Assembly (NCBI GenBank): GCA_017513625.1
Contig: JAFXEW010000032.1
Coordinates: forward strand, 1 to 55,352
From: Lachnospiraceae bacterium
Lineage (GTDB): Bacteria; Bacillota; Clostridia; Lachnospirales; Lachnospiraceae
Length of the DNA stretch: 55,352 bases
Direction of reading: 5' to 3'
A program made the translations under genes and the position numbers. Each line of letters starts with the position of its first letter. The stretch's first letter is position 1. This document shows positions 16,576 through 25,948 of the stretch, piece by piece. Under the pieces are notes generated by a model that was not told the DNA's origin, ran no database searches, and worked only from the letters and a program-made list of their open reading frames with translations.

Positions 16576-17354
16576 CGCATACCCTCCACATAAGCCACAA
16601 TCATCTGTTTCATTTCCTGGAATACATAATCCGCTGCATTACCAAGCATTCCAACTGTCAGAAACAGCACCAGTAAACCTGCAATTATTTTTAACTGGAT
16701 ACCTACCGCAAACATGTTCAGCTGAGGTGTAAGTCTGGCTATAATACCCAGCACTGCATCCATCAAAAGTACCACCGCAAATATGGGAAGCACAATCCGG
16801 AAGCCGATAATGACATAATCCCCTAAAAACTGCAGGGTACTTTCCAATAACATATCTGCATGAAAAACTGCCCCGCCCACAGGAATCAATACAAATGTAT
16901 CAGCCAGTGCTCCAAAGAGATATCTGTACATTCCGGAGGCAATCAGCAGCATCATAAAAATGTACTGATAATATGCTCCTGTAATACTGGTCTGCTGTCT
17001 GGTGGTGGGATCAAACATAGTGGCCATGGCCATACCTGTCATCATATCCGCTATGGAACCTGCAAAACTGATGATATAAGTGCACATATTGGCTGCAAAC
17101 CCGATTAAAAGTCCTGCAACAGCCTCTCTTATCACAATCAGCGCATACTCCATAACCGTATCGTAAGCCAATGTTTCCACAGGCGTAATCACTTCATAAA
17201 CAAGCAATGATGTAAAGAAACTGATGCCCACACGGATACGGGCAGGCGTATTGCTCATACTGAAAAAGGGGGCAATGAACACAAAACAGGATATACGCGT
17301 AAATATCAAAAGAAAAAATTCCAAATCATACAGCGAAAATGAAAAATCTATCAT
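16572..17354 (-). CDS. fliR: Flagellar export gate protein FliR
   Basis: FliR is a core membrane subunit of the export gate, forming the FliP5-FliQ4-FliR1 complex. The 260-residue hydrophobic protein has about six membrane helices and the family pattern near the N-terminus (FTRISCFVFIAPFFS) and around GFAANMCTYIISFAGSIAD. It lies in the conserved fliP-fliQ-fliR-flhB-flhA string and overlaps flhB by four bases. Confidence 0.95.
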   Translation of the reverse strand: MIDFSFSLYDLEFFLLIFTRISCFVFIAPFFSMSNTPARIRVGISFFTSLLVYEVITPVETLAYDTVMEYALIVIREAVAGLLIGFAANMCTYIISFAGSIADMMTGMAMATMFDPTTRQQTSITGAYYQYIFMMLLIASGMYRYLFGALADTFVLIPVGGAVFHADMLLESTLQFLGDYVIIGFRIVLPIFAVVLLMDAVLGIIARLTPQLNMFAVGIQLKIIAGLLVLFLTVGMLGNAADYVFQEMKQMIVAYVEGMR

Positions 17355-17364
17355 ATGTCCCTAC

Positions 17365-17646
17365 CTACCGACGGATATACATACTGAAACTGCCCCACAA
17401 AACATCCACATATTCCACCAACTGCGTCATCATCCAGTCGCCCAGCAACATAAGTGCCAGAAAAATACCTATAAGCTTGGGCACAAAGGTCAATGTCTGT
17501 TCCTGTATGGAGGTAATGGTCTGGAATATACTTACAATCAAACCGATTGCCAGAGACACCAGTAACACGGGCAGGGAAATCTTAATAATCAGGAATAATG
17601 CTTCCCGCGCTATATCCATAACAACATCTACGGTCATACCCTGCAC
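17365..17646 (-). CDS. fliQ: Flagellar export gate protein FliQ
   Basis: FliQ is a small gate subunit with two membrane helices that form hairpins around FliP and FliR. The 93-residue protein matches the usual 85-95 residues, with helices at about 15-38 and 55-78 and the family pattern VSIFQTITSIQEQTLTFVPK between them. AGGAGG lies 7 bases before the ATG. It sits between fliP and fliR with 10-13 base gaps. Confidence 0.95.
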   Translation of the reverse strand: MQGMTVDVVMDIAREALFLIIKISLPVLLVSLAIGLIVSIFQTITSIQEQTLTFVPKLIGIFLALMLLGDWMMTQLVEYVDVLWGSFSMYIRR

Positions 17647-17659
17647 CTCCTATCCTGCG

Positions 17660-18526
17660 TCAGTAGAATGTTTTAACTAAATTGCCGATTACCAGGTTCC
17701 AGCCGTCGGCAAGTACAAATAAAAGTATTTTAAACGGCATGGAAATGGTGGTTGGCGGTAACATCATCATACCCATGCTCATCAGTGTGGACGCCACTAC
17801 CATATCAATAATCAGGAACGGAATATATATCAGAAAACCGATCCAGAATGCCGTTCTGAGTTCACTTATCATAAAACTGGGAAGAAGTACCGAATTAGGA
17901 ATCTGTTCAAGACTTTCACCGTCCCATTCCAATGCGGCAATTTCCATAAACATTTCCACATCCTTTACCTGGGTTTGGGGATACATGAACTCACGGAGGG
18001 GCTGCATTCCCAGCTCCAACGCCTCTTCCTGTGTAACCTCCCCGTTTTCAAAAGGAACCAATGCCTCTTCATACACCCTGGTAATAGTAGGTTGCATAAT
18101 GAAAAACGTAAGTATCAGCGCCAATCCGATTAATACCTGATTGGGCGGTGCCGTCTGCGTATTCAGTGCCGATCTGGTAAAATGAAGCACAATCAATATC
18201 CGGGTAAAAGACGTCATCATAATAATGAGCGTAGGCGCCAATGCAATCAGCGTAAGCGTAAGCAGAATCCTCAGCGCACCGTTTACCTCACCATTGCCTT
18301 CATTATACGTAATAATAACCCTGTTAGCGGTATTGGGCTCCTTTAACTCCTCCGGTGTGTCAGCCGTTCCCGGCGGGTTTATAATAGTAGAAATATCTGT
18401 TTCACCGGTAAGATGGTTTTCTGTCGCTTTTACCGTAACAGAATCATGAATACACAATATGCCTACCGTAACCAGCAGGCATATTATCGTCATTATTTTT
18501 TTAATAATCTGAAATCTCTTGTTCAT
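17660..18526 (-). CDS. fliP: Flagellar export gate protein FliP
   Basis: FliP forms the pentameric pore of the export gate. The chosen start (ATG 18526, 288 residues, MNKRFQIIKKIMTI) has AAGGAA 7 bases upstream and gives a clean signal peptide, as expected since FliP is processed; a longer reading from 18562 adds 12 residues without a better ribosome binding site. The FliP core follows from about residue 85, with LTLIALAPTLIIMMTSFTRI and later PFLIIDMVVASTLMSMGMMM. A hydrophilic Thr/Pro-rich segment sits between signal peptide and first core helix. It overlaps the end of fliO by 26 bases. Confidence 0.94.
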   Translation of the reverse strand: MNKRFQIIKKIMTIICLLVTVGILCIHDSVTVKATENHLTGETDISTIINPPGTADTPEELKEPNTANRVIITYNEGNGEVNGALRILLTLTLIALAPTLIIMMTSFTRILIVLHFTRSALNTQTAPPNQVLIGLALILTFFIMQPTITRVYEEALVPFENGEVTQEEALELGMQPLREFMYPQTQVKDVEMFMEIAALEWDGESLEQIPNSVLLPSFMISELRTAFWIGFLIYIPFLIIDMVVASTLMSMGMMMLPPTTISMPFKILLFVLADGWNLVIGNLVKTFY

Positions 18527-18923
18527 CTGTCTGTTCCTTGGTTCCGTCAACGCTACCGTCAACTTCGGATTGTTCCAGCTTATTTTTAAACTTACTAAGT
18601 AAAGACTTGAAATCCGGGCCCGTATACTCCGGCTTGTTTCCTAACTTCAAATCCTCCGCAGGTATCTCGCAAAGCACCGTAACAGTATCCTTACACACGG
18701 CAATTGCCAAATACTTTTCTCCTATTCTGACAATCTGGATATATTTGTTAGTAGTCAGCTGCGTACTTTCCATCACCTCTATATTACCATTGGCACGTAC
18801 GCCCTTCTGATAATTAGCAAGCCATTTCGTAGAAAAAAGCGCCGCCGCAAGTACTACCACAAAAACCAGCAAACTGGCTATCAGCTGCAGATATCCGTCC
18901 ATCCCGGTTAATAACACTACCAT
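18501..18923 (-). CDS. fliO: Flagellar biosynthesis protein FliO/FliZ
   Basis: FliO helps FliP assemble during gate formation. The 140-residue protein has one membrane helix (about 10-30), a FliO domain (VLAAALFSTKWLANYQKG, then IEVMESTQLTTNKYIQIVRI) and an acidic hydrophilic tail. This matches the short B. subtilis type (named FliZ there). Its ATG overlaps the cheY stop by one base (TAATG), so the two are translationally coupled. Confidence 0.9.
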   Translation of the reverse strand: MVVLLTGMDGYLQLIASLLVFVVVLAAALFSTKWLANYQKGVRANGNIEVMESTQLTTNKYIQIVRIGEKYLAIAVCKDTVTVLCEIPAEDLKLGNKPEYTGPDFKSLLSKFKNKLEQSEVDGSVDGTKEQTDEQEISDY

Positions 18924-19285
18924 TAACCGACAACCTTCTTCACTGCTTCGATTACACGTTCTGCCTGGAAAGGCTTAACGATGAAATCCTTAGCACCGGC
19001 CTGAATAGACTCAATAACCATTGCCTGCTGACCCATTGCAGAACACATAATTACCATAGCACTGCCATCAACTTTTTTAATCTCTTTCAGCGCCTGAATA
19101 CCATCCATCTCAGGCATGGTAATATCCATCAATACTAAATCGGGATTTAATTCTTTATATTTTTCTACAGCCTTCAATCCGTTTTCAGCCTCGCCGGCAA
19201 CAATGTATCCGTTTTTGGTCAAAATATCCTTAATCATCATTCTCATAAAAGCCGCATCATCACAAATCAAAATACTTTTTGCCAT
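18923..19285 (-). CDS. cheY: Chemotaxis response regulator CheY
   Basis: CheY carries phosphate from CheA to the motor switch. The 120-residue protein is a single receiver domain with acidic pair Asp9-Asp10, phosphoacceptor Asp54 in LVLMDITMPEMDG, a Ser at the switch position (VIMCSAMGQQ) and conserved Lys in DFIVKPFQ. It lies between fliY and fliO as in B. subtilis, next to its own phosphatase FliY. Confidence 0.97.
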   Translation of the reverse strand: MAKSILICDDAAFMRMMIKDILTKNGYIVAGEAENGLKAVEKYKELNPDLVLMDITMPEMDGIQALKEIKKVDGSAMVIMCSAMGQQAMVIESIQAGAKDFIVKPFQAERVIEAVKKVVG

Positions 19286-19297
19286 ATAATAATCCTC

Positions 19298-20581
19298 CTA
19301 TTTAAGTATCTCCGTTACACGAATGCCGTAATTTTCTTCAATTACCACCACTTCGCCCTTAGCAACAAATTTACCGTTTACAAGTACATCTATCGGTTCA
19401 CCTGCGATACGATCCAGTTCAATAATCGTACCGGGGGCAAAGTTCAATATTTCTGAAATTGATTTGGCAGTTCTGCCAAGCTCTACCGTCACTTCCAAAG
19501 GCACATCCATAATCAGATTGATATTTTCCTGGCCTGTAAGTGCACTTAAATCTGCTGCAAAATTCTGGAACATTGCCTGTTGCACATTTACATTCTGCTG
19601 AGGCTGCTGTGCCATTCCGAAATTTTGCATGGGCGGCATGCCAAAATTCTGCATGGGATTCATTCCCATTCCGAATCCGGGCATCATCCCCATAGGATTC
19701 ATTCCGCCATTCATATTCATTCCCTGCGTCATATCTACAGGCTGTTGCTGAATCTCCGGTGCGGGAGTGGGTTGTTTAATCTCCTTAACCGGCTCTTCCG
19801 TTGCCATTCCCAGCTGGTTACTGATAAATGTTTCAACCAGTTTTTTCGCAAACTCTATAGGATATAACTGCATGATTGTACTGTCCACCAGTTCATCAAT
19901 CTGCATACGGAATGCAATCTTTACAAATGTACCACCAAGGAAAGGTGCCACCTCTGCTCCGCTCTGGAACTGTGACAGGTCTAAAAGCGAAGAATCCGGC
20001 GGACTGATATCAATTACCGTTTTTAACATAGTGGAAAGAGAGGTTGCTGCAGCACCCATCATCTGGTTCATAGCTTCTGAAATAGCACTTAAATGCATTT
20101 CTCCCAAATCCACATTAATATCACTGCCGTCACCACCCATCATCAAATCCGTGATGATTTTAACATCCTGTTCCTTTAATACCAGGATATTGGAACCGTC
20201 AAGTCCTTTTGTATATCTGATTTGAATAAACACACAGGGCTTTTCGTATTCTTCCAACAAACTGTCCCATGTAGCAAGTGTAACCACCGGTGTTGTAATA
20301 TTTACTTTTCTGTTTACCAGGGAATAAAGGGTTGTCGCCGATGAGCCCATACTGATATTGGCCACCTCGCCGATTGCATCCTTCTCTACATCGGATAATA
20401 ATTCCGCTCCTCCTGAAGTCGCTTCGGTACCGGACAAATAATCGCCTTGAAATATCTCAAGATTATTCAAATCCATATCCGGTATATCTGGCATCTCCGG
20501 CATGTCTGTACTTCCTTCTGCTGAAAGATCCATGCCGTTTAACAGGGCATTAATCTCTTCTTGGGAAAGCATACCATCCAT
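19298..20581 (-). CDS. fliY: Flagellar switch phosphatase FliY (FliN type)
   Basis: FliY is the Firmicute version of the C-ring protein FliN, fused to a CheC-like CheY-P phosphatase. The 427-residue protein has an N-terminal CheY-binding peptide (MLSQEEINALLNGMD), a CheC-like domain (about 60-260) with EKDAIGEVANISMGSSATT and SAISEAMNQMMGAAAT, a Met/Asn/Gly/Gln-rich linker (about 285-335, units such as NPMQNFGMPPMQNFGM), and a C-terminal SpoA domain (about 345-427). The phosphatase signatures are kept, so activity is expected. The methionine-rich linker is unusual. Confidence 0.95.
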   Translation of the reverse strand: MDGMLSQEEINALLNGMDLSAEGSTDMPEMPDIPDMDLNNLEIFQGDYLSGTEATSGGAELLSDVEKDAIGEVANISMGSSATTLYSLVNRKVNITTPVVTLATWDSLLEEYEKPCVFIQIRYTKGLDGSNILVLKEQDVKIITDLMMGGDGSDINVDLGEMHLSAISEAMNQMMGAAATSLSTMLKTVIDISPPDSSLLDLSQFQSGAEVAPFLGGTFVKIAFRMQIDELVDSTIMQLYPIEFAKKLVETFISNQLGMATEEPVKEIKQPTPAPEIQQQPVDMTQGMNMNGGMNPMGMMPGFGMGMNPMQNFGMPPMQNFGMAQQPQQNVNVQQAMFQNFAADLSALTGQENINLIMDVPLEVTVELGRTAKSISEILNFAPGTIIELDRIAGEPIDVLVNGKFVAKGEVVVIEENYGIRVTEILK

Positions 20582-20584
20582 TGT

Positions 20585-21565
20585 TTACTCCTCCTCTCTG
20601 ATTACTGAAGTAATCCGGACTGCATAGGAATCGTCATTTGCGCCGGGTAACGCAGTAAATTTTTTGATATTTCCCACATATACACTCATATCCCCATCCA
20701 CTTTGGCATTCAGACGGATACAATCACCAACCTGCAATGTTACAAAATCACTTACCGTTATATGAGTCTTGCCCAGTACTGCTTTTACAGGTACATCCAC
20801 CTTACGTATCAGGGCTTCAATGTAGTCTTCATAATTCTCATCATGATTCTCCTGCATGGTGGAGAACCAGTATTTCGTGCTCAGCTTGTCCATTACATCT
20901 TCCAGTGTCACAAAAGGAAGACAAATATTCACCAATCCTTCTACTTCACCCACTTTGATGTTCAAAGTAACAATCGCTATCATATCGTTAGGAGCGATTA
21001 TCTGGGCAAACTGGGGATTGGTTTCCACCCTGGTAAGCAGTGGTGAACTGTCTATTACATTCTTCCAGGGATCACGCAGAAGCTGTGTAAGCATAACCAA
21101 TACCTTTTCCATAATGGTCAGCTCTATTTCCGAAAACTCACGGGTCTTATCAAGGGGCGAACCATACCCCCCAAGCATACGGTCCAACATGGCATATGCC
21201 AGATTCGTGGATACATCAATGATAATAGAACCGTTAAGGGGTGCAAAGTTTACAATTCCGAGGATAACCGGATTGGACAATGCATTGGAAAATTCACTGA
21301 AGGCCACCGTTTCGGAACTCATTACGGCCACCTGCACATTACGTCTTAACTGTACCGACAAATTCGTAGACACCAATCTGCTGTAGTGCTCGAATATAAT
21401 CTCAAGGGTTCTTAAATGCTCTTTAGAGAACTTTGTAGGGCGGTTAAAGTCGTAATTCTTGACCTGTTTTTCGTTATTTTGACTTATTTGCTCAACATCC
21501 AATTCACCGGAAGATAATTGAGACAACAGATTATCTATTTCGCTTTGCGAAAGAACTTCGCCCAC
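20585..21565 (-). CDS. fliM: Flagellar motor switch protein FliM
   Basis: FliM is the main C-ring protein and receives CheY-P. The 326-residue protein has the N-terminal CheY-binding peptide (LSQSEIDNLLSQL), a middle CheC-like domain without phosphatase motifs, and a C-terminal SpoA domain. The start codon is GTG, with GGGAGGTGAG upstream. It ends three bases before the FliY start region, so FliM and FliY are made together, as their shared ring requires. Confidence 0.97.
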   Translation of the reverse strand: MGEVLSQSEIDNLLSQLSSGELDVEQISQNNEKQVKNYDFNRPTKFSKEHLRTLEIIFEHYSRLVSTNLSVQLRRNVQVAVMSSETVAFSEFSNALSNPVILGIVNFAPLNGSIIIDVSTNLAYAMLDRMLGGYGSPLDKTREFSEIELTIMEKVLVMLTQLLRDPWKNVIDSSPLLTRVETNPQFAQIIAPNDMIAIVTLNIKVGEVEGLVNICLPFVTLEDVMDKLSTKYWFSTMQENHDENYEDYIEALIRKVDVPVKAVLGKTHITVSDFVTLQVGDCIRLNAKVDGDMSVYVGNIKKFTALPGANDDSYAVRITSVIREEE

Positions 21566-21605
21566 AAAAGCTCACCTCCCGTAACCAAAACGTTTCAGCC
21601 GTTCA

Positions 21606-22118
21606 TCAACCGTACTTAATGTTTGTAATGGCCACTTTATAAATAAAGTCAGACTGGAACAGTTCCTGTATTTCTGCTAAAATCTCCTGCTTAATGGACT
21701 CAAAATTATTGGAACATTCTTCCATGGTATATTTACCCACTACAGAAGTAATAACATCCTTTATCATACTTTCCCGCTCAGAGATTACAGTGCCGTAGGT
21801 CTTGTAATCCTTATGTTTGATATTCATAGCCAGGGATACATCAAACATGATATATGCCTGTCTGCCATCATCACTGATACTGAGAGGAATGGTCATGGAA
21901 CCTGCCATATCGTGATTCTGGGTGTCTGCCAGTGAAACAGCCGGCTTCTCTTCTTCACCCGGAACCATCAGTTCCAGATTCATTACCGTAGCAATATTGT
22001 TTACCAGCGCAGCAGTTTTCTTGTTGGTACTGCTGACACTGAAGAGCATAATGCCGGTCAATGCAATATTTACAACCAGCAATGCCAAAATCAGTACACT
22101 TAATATGTTTTTCTTCAT
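21606..22118 (-). CDS. fliL: Flagellar basal body-associated protein FliL
   Basis: FliL surrounds the stator and supports torque. The 170-residue protein has an N-terminal membrane helix (about 5-28), a Pro/Glu linker, and an extracytoplasmic FliL domain (about 75-170) with the typical C-terminal end (IQELFQSDFIYKVAITNIKY). Position between motB and fliM is the usual one. Confidence 0.92.
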   Translation of the reverse strand: MKKNILSVLILALLVVNIALTGIMLFSVSSTNKKTAALVNNIATVMNLELMVPGEEEKPAVSLADTQNHDMAGSMTIPLSISDDGRQAYIMFDVSLAMNIKHKDYKTYGTVISERESMIKDVITSVVGKYTMEECSNNFESIKQEILAEIQELFQSDFIYKVAITNIKYG

Positions 22119-22161
22119 CTGTATACCTTTCCTACAGGGTCGATTCCCTTCAACCCATGTA

Positions 22162-22992
22162 TTAAGCCGGACTCAAAATTCTGATTTCAACTCTTCTGTT
22201 CCGGGTTCTTCCTTCTTCCGTCGCATTATCAGCAACAGGAAGTCTCTCGCCCATACCGGAATGCTTAAACCTTACGGGATCAACTTTACAATGCTCCATC
22301 AGATAATAAAAAACCGACAATGCACGATCACTGCTCAACTCTTCATTATCCGCATATCGCGAACTGCTTATGGGTACATTGTCCGTGTGACCGGCAATTT
22401 CTATCTCACTCTCTGCATAACGTTCCAATATAACGGATACCTTATCCAGTACTCTTTCCGACTCAGCTTTTATCTGTGCACTTCCTGAGTCAAACAGCAA
22501 TGCACCTTTCATGGTCAACTGCACATACTGTGCGGTAAAACTCACTTCAATCTGGTCGCTCATATTGCTTTCCGCCACGGCTTCTTCAATAAGTTCTGCC
22601 AGATTTTCATTTTCCTGCAGCTTTATTTCCTCCAACTGTTCCTCGTATTCTTCCAACTGTTCTTCCAAGGTTCCCTGGAACTTATCCAGCTTATCTTCAT
22701 TGGTCTCACCATCATCCAGCTTACCGGTACTATTGATGTATTTGTCCAGTTCATGAAGCTGGCTGACACCGTTACTGATCAGGATGCCTTCTCCGATTGC
22801 CGTGGCACCGGACTCAAATATACTGAACGTATTGTTCATAGCTGCCACAAGGGCATTGTATTTGGCCTCATCCACAGTAGACATGGAAAACAAAAGAACA
22901 AAGAAACACAGCAAGAGGTTCATAAGATCACTGAAGGTTGACATCCACGCCGGTGAGCCGGCAGGCGGATCTTCTTGTCTTCTTTTAGCCAT
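22162..22992 (-). CDS. motB: Flagellar stator protein MotB
   Basis: MotB anchors the stator to peptidoglycan and carries the ion-coupling aspartate. The 276-residue protein has a basic N-terminus, one membrane helix with the essential Asp22 (TFSDLMNLLLCFFVLLFSM), a long Glu/Leu-rich coiled coil (about 110-150) in the plug and linker region, and an OmpA-like domain with EIAGHTDNVPISS. Whether H+ or Na+ is used cannot be read securely. It starts one to two bases after motA, so expression is coupled. Confidence 0.95.
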   Translation of the reverse strand: MAKRRQEDPPAGSPAWMSTFSDLMNLLLCFFVLLFSMSTVDEAKYNALVAAMNNTFSIFESGATAIGEGILISNGVSQLHELDKYINSTGKLDDGETNEDKLDKFQGTLEEQLEEYEEQLEEIKLQENENLAELIEEAVAESNMSDQIEVSFTAQYVQLTMKGALLFDSGSAQIKAESERVLDKVSVILERYAESEIEIAGHTDNVPISSSRYADNEELSSDRALSVFYYLMEHCKVDPVRFKHSGMGERLPVADNATEEGRTRNRRVEIRILSPA

Positions 22993-22994
22993 CC

Positions 22995-23789
22995 TTAGAA
23001 CTCACCTCCCGCATCTTCATCCGGGGCATGCTCTCTATCCTTGGGAGACAGGAAGGACTTCAGCTTTTCTTCAATAACTCTGGGGTTTTCACCCGCCTGT
23101 ATGGACAAAAGGCCTTCTATCATAACTTCCTTCTGTGTCATCTCTATCGCATTATCAAACTTAAGCTTACCGGACACCGGCGAACATATCCAGTTGGCAA
23201 GCAGGGAACCGTACAATGTAGTGATCAGCGCAACTGCCATGGAAGGACCTATACTGTTGGGATCCTCCATGTTGTACAACATGTTAACCAAACCAACCAA
23301 GGTACCAATCATACCCCAGGCAGGACCCATGGTAGCCAGATTGTCCCAGAAGCCGATCAACTTCTTGTGACGTGCTTCAATGCTGACAAGCTCCGTTTCC
23401 ATAATTGCACGCACCAAATCAGGGTCTGTTCCGTCAACTATGAGCAAAATTCCCTTTTTAAGGAAAGGCTCATCAAGCTCTGCAACCGCCTCTTCCAGAG
23501 ACAATAGACCCTCTTTTCGTGCCATATTGGATAAATCTATAATTTTTTTAATCATATCCTTGGTATTTACAACCGGAGAATGAAATATGAGTGTAAAACT
23601 CTTTAATCCCGCTATGTAGTCCTGCAGGGAATAACTGGTCAGAACACTGGTAAATGCCCCGCCGAAAGTAATAATGGCAGAAGGGAAATCCAGATATCTG
23701 ACAAAGCCGGCTACAGTTGCATTATCGATGATACCATATATAAGCAATATCATACCAAGAACCAGTCCGAGTAAAGATGCTATATCCAC
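22995..23789 (-). CDS. motA: Flagellar stator protein MotA
   Basis: MotA forms the pentamer around MotB and contacts FliG. The protein has four membrane helices and the family motif PAWGMIGTLVGLVNML in the third helix region, with charged cytoplasmic residues between helices 2 and 3. I chose the GTG at 23789 (MDIASLLGLVLG, 264 residues), the usual MotA beginning, because AGGTGA lies 5 bases upstream and overlaps an earlier in-frame GTG at 23798. Confidence 0.94.
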   Translation of the reverse strand: MDIASLLGLVLGMILLIYGIIDNATVAGFVRYLDFPSAIITFGGAFTSVLTSYSLQDYIAGLKSFTLIFHSPVVNTKDMIKKIIDLSNMARKEGLLSLEEAVAELDEPFLKKGILLIVDGTDPDLVRAIMETELVSIEARHKKLIGFWDNLATMGPAWGMIGTLVGLVNMLYNMEDPNSIGPSMAVALITTLYGSLLANWICSPVSGKLKFDNAIEMTQKEVMIEGLLSIQAGENPRVIEEKLKSFLSPKDREHAPDEDAGGEF

Positions 23790-23821
23790 AAAAATCACCT
23801 AACATTCTGCAATTTTTAGAA

Positions 23822-24007
23822 TTATTCTGCAAAAATATCCTTTCTATACAATTTTACTAAATTTTTGACCTCTTGTCTACTTTCTTTTACAATAATTTTT
23901 CTACCTGTAGTAAGTGTTATGACCGTATCCGGCGTTTCCTCCACAATCTCAATCAAGTGCGGATTTATCAGTATTTTTACCTGATTTATCTTGGTTACTT
24001 CTATCAT
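23822..24007 (-). CDS. flbD: Flagellar protein FlbD/SwrD
   Basis: A 61-residue FlbD family protein (MIEVTKINQVKILINPHLIE, then TVITLTTGRKIIVKE). This family follows flgE in most Firmicutes; the B. subtilis member SwrD raises motor power by supporting stator function. Its place directly before motA and motB here fits that role well. Complete and of normal length. Confidence 0.93.
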   Translation of the reverse strand: MIEVTKINQVKILINPHLIEIVEETPDTVITLTTGRKIIVKESRQEVKNLVKLYRKDIFAE

Positions 24008-24079
24008 TTCCGGCCCCCTTTCCCAATTGTCTGGGAAGAAATTCCCATGGCAAATTCAGACATGGCTTATATGGCATAC

Positions 24080-24106
24080 AAGGGACGGAAAATCCTTCCG
24101 CCCCTT
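24080..24106 (-). other. Hairpin between flgE and flbD
   Basis: An imperfect inverted repeat (AAGGGGCGGAA with TTCCGTCCCTT, one unpaired base) lies 15 bases past the flgE stop in a 113-base gap. There is no T run on the minus strand. It may protect the 3' end of the hook-gene message or mark a processing site between hook genes and stator genes. Confidence 0.5.
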
Positions 24107-24120
24107 ATATATAAAAATCA

Positions 24121-25863
24121 TTATCTCTTCAGATTCGTCAACTCTTCCAGCAGGGTATCAGACACCGTAATAATACGGCTGTTTGCCTGGAAACCTCTCT
24201 GGGTGGTAATCATCTCCGTAAACTCCGCAGACAAGTCCACATTACTCATTTCCAGCTGACCGGTGGACATATATCCGCCGTTGGCAGTAATATCCGTACC
24301 CACACCATCAAACTCTCCGGAATTCATGGTTGCAGAATACAGATTGTCGCCCTTCTTTTCCAGACCGGATACATTAGCAAATTCAGCAGTAGCAATCTGA
24401 CCCAGCAATTTGGTCATACCGTTGTCATAGCTTGCATAAATCATACCGTTATTCTGGATGGAAACACCGATCATATCACCAAGTCTTCTGCCTGCTCCCA
24501 TACCATCTGCATCACCGCTGGTTGCTGCCACAGTGGAAGTACCCTTATTATCAAACATGGAACATTCAGAAAAATCAATTTCTATATCGGAGAAATTGCC
24601 GCCAAGAGCCGCAAAATATGCTGTAAGGGTCTTGGTGGTGGGCGAACCGCCTATACCTGCGAATTTACCCGTATTCGGATCAAAATCAATGGTGGAACCG
24701 TCATAGAATCTTCCATCCGCAGTAAAGGTAGTCTGACTGTCAGTATTATCAAACATAGGGAAAGCATTATCGGTATCAGCATTACCCTGCGCAAGAATTC
24801 CAAGCATCTGCTCTACAGATACAGGACCACCGTCGGTATTTACATACAGATTCAAAAATTCATCCGTGGAGCCTTCATAACCGTATGCCTTGGCAATATT
24901 ATCCAATGCCTCGCCCACAGTCATGGTATTACCATCAACTGTAATTTCTTCATCAAGCGCCTTTAAATTGCCACCCTCAAACAATGCGTTCACATCTGCA
25001 TATGCTTCTGTTCCGTCTGCACTGCGCAGCACCTTTGCTGTTTTATCCCAGGTGTATCCGGAAGCTTGGAAACCTACTTTTGTTTCACGTTCCTGGGTAT
25101 TATTTCTGGCGCCAAAGGCCACTTCTGATATGTCTACTTTTTCTCCGTTAGAGTCAAGCAATGCAGCCAGTTCCAGACTGTACTGGTTTACATCTGCCGA
25201 CTGCTTGATATTAAATCTGGCAGTGTAACTGTAGCCCAGATTATCAAAGAAATTCAGATTTATCACTTTACCGTGTGCACCGGTAACATCACTGTCATTT
25301 CTGTCCAAAATACCTGACACATAACCCTTGGTGGTTGCCTCGGGAGGATAGGTCATATTAGCCGCACTCATAATACGCAAAGGCTTAACCGTATCCTGCT
25401 TAATGGTAGCGCTGTCAAGCCCTTGGGCAAAGTCCACTTCCCAGCCCATTACATTATAACCTATACTTGTCATCGCCAGATTACCTGCTCCATCCACGTA
25501 GAAGGAACCTTCTCTGGTAAAGAAATTTTCACTACCGTTGCTGACTATGAAGAACGCATCTCCGGTAATCATAATATCAAAAGGATTACCTGTGGACTGA
25601 CTTGCACCCTGGGTAGTCATATTTACATTGATTGCTCCCGCCTTTACACCCAGACCAATCTGTCTTGCATTGGTACCGCCGGTACCTGTAGTAGAATTAG
25701 GTCCACTGGCCTTCTGTGTGGTCTGGCTCATCAGTTCACTAAAAGTAATGGTACTTGCTTTAAATGCCGTTGTGTTAACGTTTGCAATATTATTACCGAT
25801 TACATCCATCTTGGTCTGGTGTGTTTTCAAACCTGCAACACCAGAATATAATGATCTCATCAT
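24121..25863 (-). CDS. flgE: Flagellar hook protein FlgE
   Basis: FlgE is the structural protein of the hook. The 580-residue protein has the N-terminal rod/hook motif (LYSGVAGLKTHQTKMDVIGN and NNIANVNTTAFK), a central FlgE D2 region, an expanded variable middle, and the C-terminal motif (QLEMSNVDLSAEFTEMITTQ then RGFQANSRIIT). It is longer than the about 400 residues of E. coli FlgE, as in many Lachnospiraceae; the extra sequence lies in surface-exposed domains. A second in-frame ATG directly follows the first; either may start it. Confidence 0.95.
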   Translation of the reverse strand: MMRSLYSGVAGLKTHQTKMDVIGNNIANVNTTAFKASTITFSELMSQTTQKASGPNSTTGTGGTNARQIGLGVKAGAINVNMTTQGASQSTGNPFDIMITGDAFFIVSNGSENFFTREGSFYVDGAGNLAMTSIGYNVMGWEVDFAQGLDSATIKQDTVKPLRIMSAANMTYPPEATTKGYVSGILDRNDSDVTGAHGKVINLNFFDNLGYSYTARFNIKQSADVNQYSLELAALLDSNGEKVDISEVAFGARNNTQERETKVGFQASGYTWDKTAKVLRSADGTEAYADVNALFEGGNLKALDEEITVDGNTMTVGEALDNIAKAYGYEGSTDEFLNLYVNTDGGPVSVEQMLGILAQGNADTDNAFPMFDNTDSQTTFTADGRFYDGSTIDFDPNTGKFAGIGGSPTTKTLTAYFAALGGNFSDIEIDFSECSMFDNKGTSTVAATSGDADGMGAGRRLGDMIGVSIQNNGMIYASYDNGMTKLLGQIATAEFANVSGLEKKGDNLYSATMNSGEFDGVGTDITANGGYMSTGQLEMSNVDLSAEFTEMITTQRGFQANSRIITVSDTLLEELTNLKR

Positions 25864-25948
25864 AACTTTGTTCCTCCTTATCCGGAACCCGTCTTTCCCT
25901 TCTGTCAGTCGGGGAAAATAACCTCCTGTTAAGGTCCGGTCATCTCAT

